From assembly GCA_023213395.1 (NCBI GenBank), contig CM041465.1:16244001-16308000 (forward strand): 64,000 nucleotides of DNA. Reading direction: 5' to 3'. Position numbers and translations under genes: made by a program. Of the stretch, positions 23,221 to 33,040 are shown one piece after another. The stretch comes from Cycas panzhihuaensis (lineage: Eukaryota; Cycadophyta). The notes below the pieces were generated by a model. The model had not been told where the DNA came from. It saw only the letters and a program-made list of their open reading frames with translations, and did no database searches. Positions within the stretch are counted from its first letter, which is position 1; every line of letters starts with the position of its first letter.

Positions 23221-25769
23221 TGAAATACACATTGCGGGGCAGTGTCCCTACGTCTAACAAAAAGGATATAAGAATATGTAATGCTAACTAAACTAGGCAA
23301 TAAGGACTTCACCTTGTAGGGCGTCTGTGAGCTGGAGCGCAGATTCAGGACTGCAAGGTGCCTGGTTGCTTCCAGGTAGCCGTGCAAAGCAAAGCCTTCC
23401 TACCCCTCGGATGGCTGGGAAGAGGAGAAAGTGCCTTGCACGTTGTGTCTTCTCAAGGTAATGAGAAGGCAACGAACGGAAGGGCAGCTAACTAACGTAC
23501 AGGCAAATGAAACAAAGGGCGGGTGCAATGAGGGTAACTCGAATGTAACGTAAATAAGCGAACTACGCTATGCTACACTAGCTAAAGTAAGAAATAATAT
23601 AAAAATGAGTGCACTTTTCATTTTCCCTTTTTAACCTTTTATAATTTCCTAACTACACAAGCAAATGTATGAAAGGCGACAATGTAAAAGGGATACGCGG
23701 GAAACAAGGAGAATACTTAGATCTAGCGCCTGAATGGAGTGCTGCTCGCCTCTTTAAGTCCTACTCCTTTCTACTCCGTTTGTCATGCATGCGATGCCGA
23801 TCAATGGTGGTTGCCGGAAGTAATAGAAGAGGGGCTCACTTACCTCCCCTTAGGCATGCAAAAGCAAATGAACGGAAAGAAACCAAAAGCTTGAAACAAA
23901 AAAAGAAATGCACCACATGGGGAACTAACCTGCAATGGGTTTGTTCCACGTGTCGCTCCACTAATGCGTGGTCCTGCAAATGAGTGAGGAGGATACCTTC
24001 CTCTTGAAAGAGATGCCATGAAATATACTAAAATATATATACTAAAATTAAATGGAACTAAGATCTATGCTAAGCATCGATATATAGCCAAATAAAATAG
24101 CAACATGCAAGAAATACTCTCACCACCAAACACCACAAAGACACTCGAAAGGGAAAGGAGTATAGCCTCGGGATGGCTAACTCACCCACGGAAGACCTCC
24201 ATAGAACTCGGGAAGGAGAAACGAGTTGGCCATAAAGTCATGAAGCAACAAACCATAACAAGGAAAGGAATAACAAAAAAAACTAGGGCTTAGGTAGGGC
24301 CCAACACCAACAGATGAGACTTCTGGTAATGACGTAGTGACGGGTTACCTATGCTAACTTGAACACCACAACTAAATTTCCTAAACTCCCTTAGCCCATT
24401 CCCTAAGAAAGCACTAATGGCAAAGGGAAAGAGGACAAGGGATGAAACCCTTAGGGAGAAGGACAGTAATGGGGGACGGAACCCCACCTACCTCCCTCAA
24501 ATCCTCTTATATTGCTCCATTACACCAGCTAACCAAGGAAGGGGGTAAAAGAGATGGTTTAAAAAAAATAGTGAGGCCTCAAAAGAACTTGGGGGAATAT
24601 TACTAATCTAGTGCAATAACATGAAGAAAACTAGACAATTAGGATCTCATTCATTAACAGACAAAAGAAATAAGAACAAAATGAATTGCAAGTAGGAATA
24701 AGAAATACCTTGTAGGAAGAAAACCAAGCATGAGCTTTCTTTGTTGAAACAACAAAGAATAACCAACGTATGAGGGCTAATCATGATAGGTTTTTGCAAG
24801 AGTGAAAATGAGGAAAAATCCTTGTAAACTTGGAGCCTTGGAAGTTGGCTTTTTAGAGAAGCTTTTGGGTAAAAATGTCCTTTGGAACCTTGAGCACCTG
24901 CAAAGAGGGATGAGGCTTGTTGTTGAGAGCTGTAAGGGGCAGCAATGGCCCTGCAGGTCCAGCTGGTAGCAATCCTTCTCTCCTTTGTCAAGTTGTTGTG
25001 CATGTAGATTGTCTTTCTCTGTGTGTTTTTTATTGAAAAGTCAGAAATTTTGCCAAAAGATCTTGAGAATAGAGAGCAAAATCCCCTTTATATCCCTGTT
25101 CACTACAGGTGAACGTTGGGGATGTCAGTGTGAATTGAATCAATCGATGCCATGTGGAAGTTCCGCAAAAAAATGGAAACTATCACATGGTTCTTTTTTT
25201 TTTTAATTTTAAATAGTCGTACCGTGGTAAACTCTGTGGTACCGCAGCAAAGACTGTGGTACCACTAAGTTTACAGCGGTATCAGACTGGAAATAAGGAA
25301 AGAGAAAAAGGAGCAGAAACATCAAGTTTTGGTGTAAAAACCAAGGCTAAACATAGGCTGGAGCAGCTGGGGGAATGCCCAAGTAATGGGCAAGTATCCA
25401 AAATAATGAAATGAGTCCCAACTAAGGATTAAATCAGGCTTAGGAGGGACTGCAATGCGAGCAACATATTGTAACGGGAGTAAATAGGGGTGAGAAACAT
25501 TAGGAGACCGTGGAGACAATGTGGGTCGTTGTCATATACGGTGTAGCATTATTTGAGGAATGTCCCTGCTATGAGTCGTCATAGGCTGATGGTGTGCCGT
25601 AAGCACATGCAATATGATCAAGCAAAGAAGCAATGCATGCAGGTAGACATATGTTAGGCAATCTACGCTAAATAATCTCAATCAAGCATGGGCAAGAAAA
25701 AGTAAGAACGTATACCTAAACGTACATGCATCGATGAGTCTCGAGTCCATTCACAGTAGCTAGGAAGCA
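23221..25769 (-). repeat. 3' LTR of element C
   Basis: It is a 2549-bp direct copy of 37333-39885. On the minus strand it starts TGCTTCCTAGCTACTG and ends GTATTTCA. GATATAAAGG on the minus strand at about 25085-25094 is a good TATA box; in the other LTR the same place reads GGATAAAGG. Two GGTACC-centred repeats lie at 25218-25285. Divergence from its partner is mostly C/T and G/A. Confidence 0.95.
25085..25094 (-). promoter_or_regulatory. TATA box of the element C LTR
   Basis: The minus strand reads GATATAAAGG, about 680 bp into the LTR. It lies downstream of the GGTACC-centred repeats, the same relative order as in D (repeats at 41386-41450, TATTTAA at 41574). It would drive the genomic RNA of C. 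Confidence 0.6.
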
Positions 25770-26211
<442 letters not shown>

Positions 26212-26625
26212 TTAGGGGTAATCATTTAGAAGAGAGAGGCAACGCTCAAGGATGCGGCTGTCAGCCTTAGCATTGAGGTGCCTAGGGATATGCTGAATAT
26301 CCACTGATGAGAAACAAGCTAAAAGAGACCTGGCAACAGACGCATGGGTTCTTAGGTGAGGGCATCGCACCTGGTAGACCTGGGTGAGATGGGACACCAC
26401 AACCTGAGAATTGCAAAGCAACACGATGGACTCGCGATGGAAACAAAGAGCATCAGTAAGGGCTTCAATAACGGCCATGTACTCGGCTTCGTTATTGGTT
26501 GCCTCAGGAAGGAAGACCCTGGAATGTAAGAAATCGTATCCAGAGGGGCTGTGAAGAATCCACGTAGCGGTGGAAGGTCCGGGGTTGCCGTGACTTCCAC
26601 CATCAGTAAAAATGAAAAGGTACAT
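26212..26625 (-). CDS. Second (archaeal-like) RNase H of element C
   Basis: This is an intact 137-residue frame starting at a real ATG. RNase HI motifs in order are FTDGGSHGNPGPS (residues 5-17), NNEAEYMAVIEAL (about 43-55), NSQVVVSHL (about 71-79) and LNAKAD near residue 117. First Asp, Glu and last Asp are present; the third catalytic position, DSQ in A, is NSQ, so activity is doubtful. It lies downstream of integrase and is separate from the RT-linked RNase H, as in Tat-lineage elements. Its ATG faces the PMD gene's ATG across 597 bp. A splice-acceptor-like pyrimidine tract ending CTACAG lies about 20 bases before the ATG, so expression from a spliced RNA is possible. Confidence 0.9.
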   Translation of the reverse strand: MYLFIFTDGGSHGNPGPSTATWILHSPSGYDFLHSRVFLPEATNNEAEYMAVIEALTDALCFHRESIVLLCNSQVVVSHLTQVYQVRCPHLRTHASVARSLLACFSSVDIQHIPRHLNAKADSRILERCLSLLNDYP

Positions 26626-27222
26626 GTCTGACCACTAAATCCTGTAGCAAACAAATAGCAATGAAAATAAAAGAAAGACTCGAATGGCAAGGAAAAAGGT
26701 GGCCGAGAAGGGTAGGAAGACCTAGTAATGAGGTTATCCGAGAACAAGAGCAAGCAATTTGGCCACTGGCTGAGAGTAGGCAGAGAAAAGATGCCCTTGA
26801 GTGCCAAAGGTTGCTTTAGGAAGCAAAACATGCCCCCGAACGGAGGAGCATTCCCTTTGGAGACCCCAGGGACGAAAAAGGGTTGTGAAAACGAGGCCAG
26901 GGCAGTGAAATGAGCCAAACGAGTATAAACTCAGGCACACACGAGAGTAGCGCACAAAATGATGCAGAAGGGCCCTAGTAAAAGTGCGATAATGAGGCGC
27001 CATAAATGCCCTTACAAGGGAGGGCAAAAAGGGCATCGCTAGAGCACAATAGGTGACAGGGCTAGAAGGCAAAGGCTATCAAGACAACGAGATAGTCCCA
27101 ACGACTATCGTGAGGCCAAAAATGGAAGAAGTGCCCGTCAGGGCTTCCGCCTATATAAGGAAAATAAATAAAAATCAAATTCATTTTCACTAGTTCTCAT
27201 ATGAAACCAGAGCCATTCCCTC
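26626..27222. promoter_or_regulatory. Divergent intergenic region between second RNase H and PMD gene, element C
   Basis: This 597-bp stretch separates two divergent ATGs. D has the same arrangement with 596 bp (50755-51350), and the sequences align over most of the length. Shared landmarks include the segment with AACGAGTATAAACTCAGGCA, a block with TGACAGGGCTAGAAGGCAAAGG, and GCCTATATAAGGAAA near the PMD start. Frames on the minus strand at 26918-26734 are not conserved as proteins. It probably contains the PMD promoter and the 5' end or intron of the RNase H transcript. Confidence 0.65.
27152..27159 (+). promoter_or_regulatory. TATA box of the antisense PMD gene in C
   Basis: TATATAAG within GCCTATATAAGGAAA lies 71 bp before the ATG at 27223. 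D has the same box in the same context, also exactly 71 bp before its ATG. A normal plant TATA-to-start distance plus a short 5' leader fits. Confidence 0.78.
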
Positions 27223-27342
27223 ATGACGCAGAGCGCTACCCGACTTCAGAGGCACGCAGGAGATGATCCGACCATTGGATCTGAGCGCAGCGAGAGTCAT
27301 CATGACCAGAGAGACAAGATGGCGACGGTTAGGCCAGACCGA

Positions 27343-27835
27343 GTGAGTGGATCTCACAAAACCTTCCCCATTTTAAAGTTCAAAGTTTATTACTTTTTAG
27401 TTAATTTTATGCATTTTTTATGCCCCTTATGGGCAATTGGATGCCTCTCGGAGTCTGAATTAGACCCAGAAAGAGGCGGGGACCTGGGCATTAGGGAGCC
27501 CTGGTCCCAGTGGGCCTCATGGGGGTCCACCATAAAAAATTTTGAGATTTTCTGGGAAGAAACCCCCCTTTTTAGGGGGGTTATCGTTCATACTGCAGCC
27601 AAGATTACGGCATCATGATCTTGGCTGTGAGATCGCTATAGGAAAGCGATCACCACGGGACCTGCTCCAAATTTAGCGGTACCACTAAATTTGGAGCGAT
27701 ACGCAGGCAGAAAACTAGAAAAAGTAAAAGAGAGGCCAAACAACCCCCAAAACTCAGGCAGGAAAGTCTAAAAGGAAGCTAAGAGCATAGATGACTGCTA
27801 GGAGGCTGACCTTGGCTGATTTTTTATGATTGCAG
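27343..27835 (+). other. Intron 1 of the PMD gene in C
   Basis: Donor CGA|GTGAGT and acceptor TTTTTTATGATTGCAG|GC join phase 0 to phase 0. D has a 485-bp intron at exactly the same codon with the same donor. The intron contains a cluster of inverted repeats (27561-27697). Open frames read through it, but they are not conserved in D. Confidence 0.8.
27561..27697. repeat. Cluster of four inverted repeats in PMD intron 1 (C)
   Basis: AACCCCCC/GGGGGGTT (27561-27582), CAGCCAAGAT/ATCTTGGCTG (27596-27627), GATCGCT/AGCGATC (27631-27651), and GCTCCAAATTTAG/CTAAATTTGGAGC around an 8-base centre CGGTACCA (27664-27697) are all perfect-armed. D intron 1 has three comparable repeats at the same place. Confidence 0.9.
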
Positions 27836-29083
27836 GCAGTTACTGTAGTGGACAACCATGAGAACGTAGGCATGCCTACACTGAGTTACATGGAGATGGC
27901 GTGCCAAGAGGACAAGGTGACTTTGCGGAGGTGTGGCCTATACAAGGCCCTCAAGACACCCCAGTTCGCGTTAGACTAGAGGCTTCTGGTTGACATCATG
28001 TCGTATTGGGACAGGAGGAGGCACGTATTTCACCTACCTCAGATAGGTGATGTCACTATTACCCCAGGGGATATCAGGTAGATTCTGGGAGTACCCGGCT
28101 GACAGGGGAAGCCGGTGAGGGTGGGTCTGTTGCCAAGACCGAGGCAACACACAGAGAGGCGGCCCAATTTTTCACAGGGACTGACAAGTGGGAGCGGAGG
28201 GGAGCTGCCCTCTAGACTATGCTTATGTCGCAGATTCCTCGAGTGAGGAAGCTAATAGTACTATGCATTCTGTTCCAGATTTCTTGGAAAGAGAACTACA
28301 AGGAGATCCCTGGAGGCTGGGTGGATGCAGTGTGCTGGTGCGAGGCCAGCGAGAGGATGGATTGGGCTACTCTAATTGCGGCAAACCTCATCGCCCAGCT
28401 AGACACTATCTGGAGGTCTGGCAGGGGAGGATTCTCTTATAGCACACTATTACAGTGCTAGTTTTTTAATCATTTTGTGGCAGCGGCACCAGTAAGGGGG
28501 CCATACCCCCTAGCAGAGTGGGCCCCGATGGTCCATAGATGGAAAACGTGGCTCTGAAAGATAGAGGATCAGGCGCATGTCCGTCGGTCAGTCGATGCGA
28601 CGTCACTCGACCTTCTCACCTTGACAGACTATACAGTAGAGCCATATAGGGCAGTGAGGTGGGAGAGTGACAATGGGGCAGATGGAGCAGGAGCACCCAT
28701 CGACGATGACATCGACGATGACAATGATGACGACAGCGATGGCGATAGCGGCGATGACAGTGATGATGAGGGAGATGGGGCTGGCCCATCACGACTTGCA
28801 GGAGAGGTAGGTCCATCATGGTCAGCAGGAGGAGCAGTAAGACCATCCGAGACTACCGAAGGAGGGGCAGGCCCATCAGGAGCTGCTAAGGGGAGTAGGG
28901 TGCCAGAAACCAGGGGCCGCTGACTACGGATCGTAAGGAGATCCAAAGAGGCGAGGGTCGAGCCAGTCCCTGCTAGGAGCGAGATTGAGGTAGAGGAGGT
29001 ACCTGAGAACGAGGTACCTACAGCTGGCAGAGGGCCAGGAGAAGAGGATGTCGCCTGAGCAGAGGAGCCGGCGGTCATGGCAG

Positions 29084-29195
29084 GTGAGACCTAATTGTTT
29101 CCATAGTCGTTTGACATCTAGATAGATAGTTGATTTCATTTCATTATGGTATGCAATGACGATATACACTGATACACGGCATGTTGCATTGGCAG
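29084..29195 (+). other. Intron 2 of the PMD gene in C
   Basis: It is a 112-bp intron, GCAG|GTGAGACCTA to TTGCATTGGCAG|GTGAAG. D has a 113-bp intron at the homologous codon with donor GTGAGACATA. Joining keeps the Gly codon before the conserved EVQ/EVR-LVEAMVREMF segment. Confidence 0.8.
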
Positions 29196-29812
29196 GTGAA
29201 GCAGAGGTCCAGAGACTAGTGGAGGCCATGGTGAGGGAGATGTTCCCTCAGGTCTACGCAGAGGGGCAACCGCCCATCCAAGTGAAGGATGCGCCCAGGT
29301 CGGCAGGAGCCCATATGCAGGCGTTCGCCCCACTGCCAAGGGTGAGAGACATCTAGGCTACAAAGTCCCAGGAACACATGGCATTCTAGGGCAGCTACAG
29401 TGATAGCTCGACGCGGCCAGGGGCAAGCAGGACAAGCTGCACAGACGAGTCAAGGCCTTAGAGGCTCAGGGTAGACCAGGAGGAGATATCGAGAGCAGGG
29501 TCGAGATAGCGGTACTCGAGGAGCGCCTCAGAGCGACAAAGGAGAGATCCTGGAGCATGGAGGAGGGATTCCAGTGAGAGAGGGATCGTATCTAGGCTCG
29601 ATACAATCAGCTGGTGGTGCAGATGGCCTCAAGGTCGAGTAGGAGCTAGACCTACACACATACAGTGGCTACGACCTTGAGACAACCCCGGGATGAGGGG
29701 AGTAAGGCGAGCAGCTCGCGGAGGCCTAGGAGGAGCCTCAGAGGGATGTGGTCCCTAGGAGATGGATCACACAGGCCAGGGTATGGCACCCTAGGATCCA
29801 GACAGCAGTAGC

Positions 29813-29945
29813 GGATGAGATGTATATATGGTTTTGATGGGAAAGCACGGGCCTCTAGGGGGTCATATATAGGCTCACATCATTGTACCCCCCCTGCAAG
29901 GATCCCAGCTTCCCACATGCATGATGTACCATGACATTTTTGATA

Positions 29946-29980
<35 letters not shown>

Positions 29981-30480
29981 GGTAATTGGAACCCCATTTT
30001 GACATGAAATGGTGTGTATCATGTATGATAGAGATAGCATGTATGATTTACTTTGTATGATGTAAATGTTGCAAATGTTTTGATGTAAATATATTTTGTT
30101 GTAATATGCATGTATTTCCTTCCATGTATGGCTATATGTCTAATAGGAGCACATACATCCACCGTAAACCAAGGTGATCAAGAGGTGTGAGGTTAGAAAT
30201 AGAGTGGTATGCACGTCCACGGGGGAGCATAGCGGAATATGTGAAGGAAACAACAGGCATAAGAAGGAAGTGACAATACTCCATAGCGTCATCCTAGTCG
30301 GGGAACACCCAAATAGGAGGACAAAGGTTCCCGAGAGTATACGGGAACGTGGGTTCCGCGGGAAGAACGGGAAGAAAAAGCGAAAATCCATCTTAAATTT
30401 CTATTCTACCTGTGGTTGGGAGGAATGGGAACAATTTAAAATGGTAGTTTAGGCTTGTTTCGGAGCAACGCGAAGAAAAA
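29813..30480 (-). other. Region between PMD stop and integrase end, element C
   Basis: It holds the PMD 3' untranslated part, including a (TA)n run at about 29946-29978, and the conserved stretch to the integrase end. On the minus strand, 30450-30120 aligns with D 47626-47960. No conserved protein frame is seen. It is presumably a shared 3' end zone for the antisense gene and spacer for the sense RNA. Confidence 0.65.
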
Positions 30481-31620
30481 GCTAAAAGATTACACGTAGA
30501 ACTTCTTGAGGAACTTCCCATTGACCGCTTTCTCAAATTCTAAGCCTTCCAAGGTGGCGATCTTGTATGCGCCGTTATCAAGGCTTTCAAGAATGATGAA
30601 GGGGCCTACCTATTTGGGTCCAAATTTGGCCAAGTGATCGTAAAGGTACTCCAATTTGAGGACGTGGTCCCCGGGGCACAAAGGATAAGCACGAAGACGT
30701 TTGTCATGTGTCCTTTGCAAGCGGGCTTTCGAAGCGAGGTTCGCTTGATAAGCCATTAAGCGCCTCTCATCCAGGGCTTCGAGGTCTAGGGGCCGAGCCT
30801 GGTGAATAGACTCCTCGTTAATGAGGCCTCGAAGGGAAACCCGTAGAGAGGGGATCTCCACTTCCAGTGGGAGCACCGCCTCGGTCCCGTAAACTAATGA
30901 GAATGGGGTCATTCTGATAGTCGTGCAGATGGAAGTGCGATAAGCCCACAGGGTGGAAGGGAGTTGGATGTGCCAATCTCGTTGAGATTGAGCGATGGTT
31001 TTCTTTAGAATGCTGACGAGCATTTTGTTGAAAGATTCAACTTGCCTATTTGCTTGGGGGTAATAAGGGGATGACATCTTATGCGAGATTTTGAATTTCT
31101 CGCATAGCTTGTCCATTTCCTTATTACAGAAAGAAGTTCCATTATCCGTAATTAGGACATCTGGAATCCCGAAACGGTAAATAATATGCTGGTAGATGAA
31201 GGTGGCTATTATCTTGCCAGGGGTAGTGGACAGGGGGATTGCCTCTACCTATTTAGTAAAGTATTCAGTAGCGGTTAAGATATATTTATGTTGTGCAGAA
31301 GATGGTGGCGATATAGCCCCAATGAGGTCCAAGCCCCATTGAGAAAAGGGCCACGGAGACACGATAGGGTGCAACACCTCGGAAGGTATGTGAGAGACAT
31401 TGGCATGCTCCTGGCATCACTGACATCTAAGGGCATAAGCGTGAGCATCCTTGAACAAGAACAACCAGTAATAACCCATGCGGAGGATCCTTTGGGCCAT
31501 GGATTGGCCCCTAAAGTGGCCCCCGCAAATGCCATGGTGGCATTCATGGAGTATTTGGTCTGCTTCGTCAGGAGCGATGTAGTGAAGCAGGATCCTATCG
31601 AAGGATCTCTTGTACAACAC
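30481..31620 (-). pseudogene. Integrase of element C
   Basis: The N-terminal zinc region reads HECHHGICGGHFRG ... GYYWLFLFKDAHAYALRCQ-stop-C, the HHCC pattern. The catalytic core follows, with the first acidic position in ATEYFTK-stop-VEAIP (canonical D is E, canonical W is a stop), the second Asp in DVLITDNGTSF, and the Glu in PQANRQVESFNK. A C-terminal segment, MTPFSLVYGTEAVLPLEVEIPS to HVLKLEYLYDHLAKFGPK, then a stop and VGPFIILE, is typical of Ty3/gypsy integrases. The enzyme would insert the cDNA into host DNA. The changed first Asp and the stops make this copy inactive. Confidence 0.9.
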
Positions 31621-32280
31621 TTCGTCCACGAGGAAGTATTGCCTAGTGGTGGTGCGGATGCGTGATCTAACCTTGTTACTAGCTTCAGGGCAATATTCCT
31701 GCTGAGTCAGATATCGCACAATGTCGCCATACCACTTGCTATCAGCGAGTGGGTGAAGAGAAGCATCTTGGATGGTCATAATAGACTCGTCTGGGAAAGA
31801 GTCGTCAATAGGAATGCCGCTTACGTTGGGAATGGCCGCATTGGCTAATTGCTCTGCTACTATCATTCCCTTCTTCGACTTCCTGTTGATAACTTGCAAG
31901 TTGAACTCTTGAAGCAGGATGGCCCAACGGCCTGCCCTACCTGTCAAGTCTGAATGAGTAAGCAAGTAACGCAAGGGATCAGATTGAACGATCACCTTAG
32001 TTGTATTGTCGAGCAAGTAATGCCTAAACTTCTTGGTTGCATGGACCAAGGAGAGGCATTCCTTTTTGGTGGGAGGATAGTTTAATTCAGTGGTAACAAG
32101 AGTGCGGCTGACGAAATAAATAGCCCTCTTAGTTCCCGAATCGTCCTCCTGTGCGAGCATTGCGCCCAAGGATTCGTCAGTTGCTAAGGTGTATAGGATG
32201 AAGGGCCTATCAAAGCGAGGAGGTGCCAGCGTAGGGGTAGAAACGAGAGCTTCCTTGAGTCGTATGAAGGCCTTTTGGGT
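31621..32280 (-). pseudogene. RT-linked RNase H and connection of element C
   Basis: The frame 32169-31417 is open for 250 codons and runs from RNase H into the integrase zinc region. RNase H motifs are ATDESLGAMLAQ (first Asp), YPPTKKECLSLVHATKKFRHYLL (Glu), VIVQSDPLRYLL (Asp) and the end KGMIVAEQLA, where Asp is usual. This is the RNase H normally fused to Ty3 RT. C therefore encodes two different RNase H domains, this one and 26212-26625. Confidence 0.88.
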
Positions 32281-33040
32281 CTTGTCCGACTAAACAAAAG
32301 GGGGCTCCTTTCTTTAATAGGTTTGTAAGAGGCTTGGTATTTATGGTAAAATTTGCCAAGAAACACCTCAAAAAACCAAGCCTACCTAGGAACAACTTAA
32401 TTTGTCATTGGGTCCTAGGCGACAGCATGTCAAGGATTGCCTTGATTTTTTCTAGATCAATTTGGATTCCTTGTTGGGATACAAGAAAACCCAAGAGTTT
32501 GCCTGAAGTGATGGCAAACACGCATTTGAGCGGGTTCGGGCTAACGTGATACTTGTGGCATCTTGTGAAGATGGCGCACAAGTCAGAGGGATGATGGGCC
32601 CTAGTACGCGAAAGGCCCATCATATCATCCATAAAGACCTCCAATGTATTATTGATGAGGTCGTGAAAGATAAAATGCATGGCTCTTTGATAAGTAGCCC
32701 TTGCATTCTTAAGACTAGAGGGCATTGCCTTGTAGGCAAAGGTACCCCATGGCGTAGTGAAGGTCATCTTATGGCGGTCTTCAGGAGAGATCTGGATTTG
32801 GTTATAGTCGGAGAAGTCATCCATTAAGGACATAACTTTGAATCCAGCCATATGATCAATTATTTGATCAATGAAGGGAAGAGGAAAGTTGTCCTTAGGA
32901 CAAGTATTGTTTATGTCACGAAAATCAACACAAATGCGAATGGTCCTATTCTTCTTAGCAACGGGAATGATATTTGATACCCACTTAGGATAATCGATGG
33001 AAGAAATAAGTCCCGCATCTAGAAGCTTCTCAACCTCCAT
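32281..33040 (-). pseudogene. Reverse transcriptase of element C
   Basis: Motifs in order: EVEKLLDAGLISSIDYPKWVSN, IRICVDFRDINNTCPKDNFPLP, SLMDDFSDYNQIQIS, TPWGTFAYKAMPSSLKNA and the catalytic box FMDD (32624-32635). Then come FLVSQQGIQIDLEKIKAI and FLGRLGFLRCFL. The frame is open for 211 codons (33040-32405) and breaks at one stop before QIKLFLGRLG. The Phe in place of Tyr in the catalytic box is shared with B. The GLKNA motif reads SLKNA. Confidence 0.92.

Larger units (their letters stand above)
27223..29812 (+). pseudogene. Antisense plant mobile domain (PMD) gene in element C, three exons
   Basis: Exon 1 is 27223-27342 (40 codons, MTQSATRLQRHAGDDPTIGS...). Intron 1 is 27343-27835 (GTGAGT...GCAG, phase 0). 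Exon 2 is 27836-29083. Intron 2 is 29084-29195 (GTGAGA...GGCAG, phase 1). Exon 3 ends at TAG 29810-29812. Exon 2 holds the PMD (PF10536-like) region: TLRRCGLYKALKTPQF, RRHVFHLPQIGDVTITPGDI, MDWATLIAANLIAQLDTIW and HRWKTW. Next come an Asp-rich stretch (about 28700-28770) and repeats of a GPSxxAGG type. Exon 3 gives EVQRLVEAMVREMFPQVY and a coiled coil (RRVKALEAQ to TKERSWSMEEGF). In-frame stops and at least two frameshifts break exons 2 and 3. PMD proteins include MAIN/MAIL1 and transposon-borne members; the function here is unknown. All exon borders recur in D. Confidence 0.85.

Noticed and set aside
26352-26918. 188-codon minus-strand frame overlapping the second RNase H in C, with a 135-codon counterpart in D (51217-51624)
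   Set aside because: It is the alternative register of the conserved RNase H and its flank. The similarity follows from the RNase H codons, and the start is not conserved. Overlapping coding cannot be excluded but is not supported.
27223-27618. 131-codon frame reading from the PMD first exon into intron 1
   Set aside because: After codon 40 the protein similarity to D stops at a consensus donor GTGAGT, and the PMD homology resumes after the acceptor at 27835, so the rest of the frame is intron.
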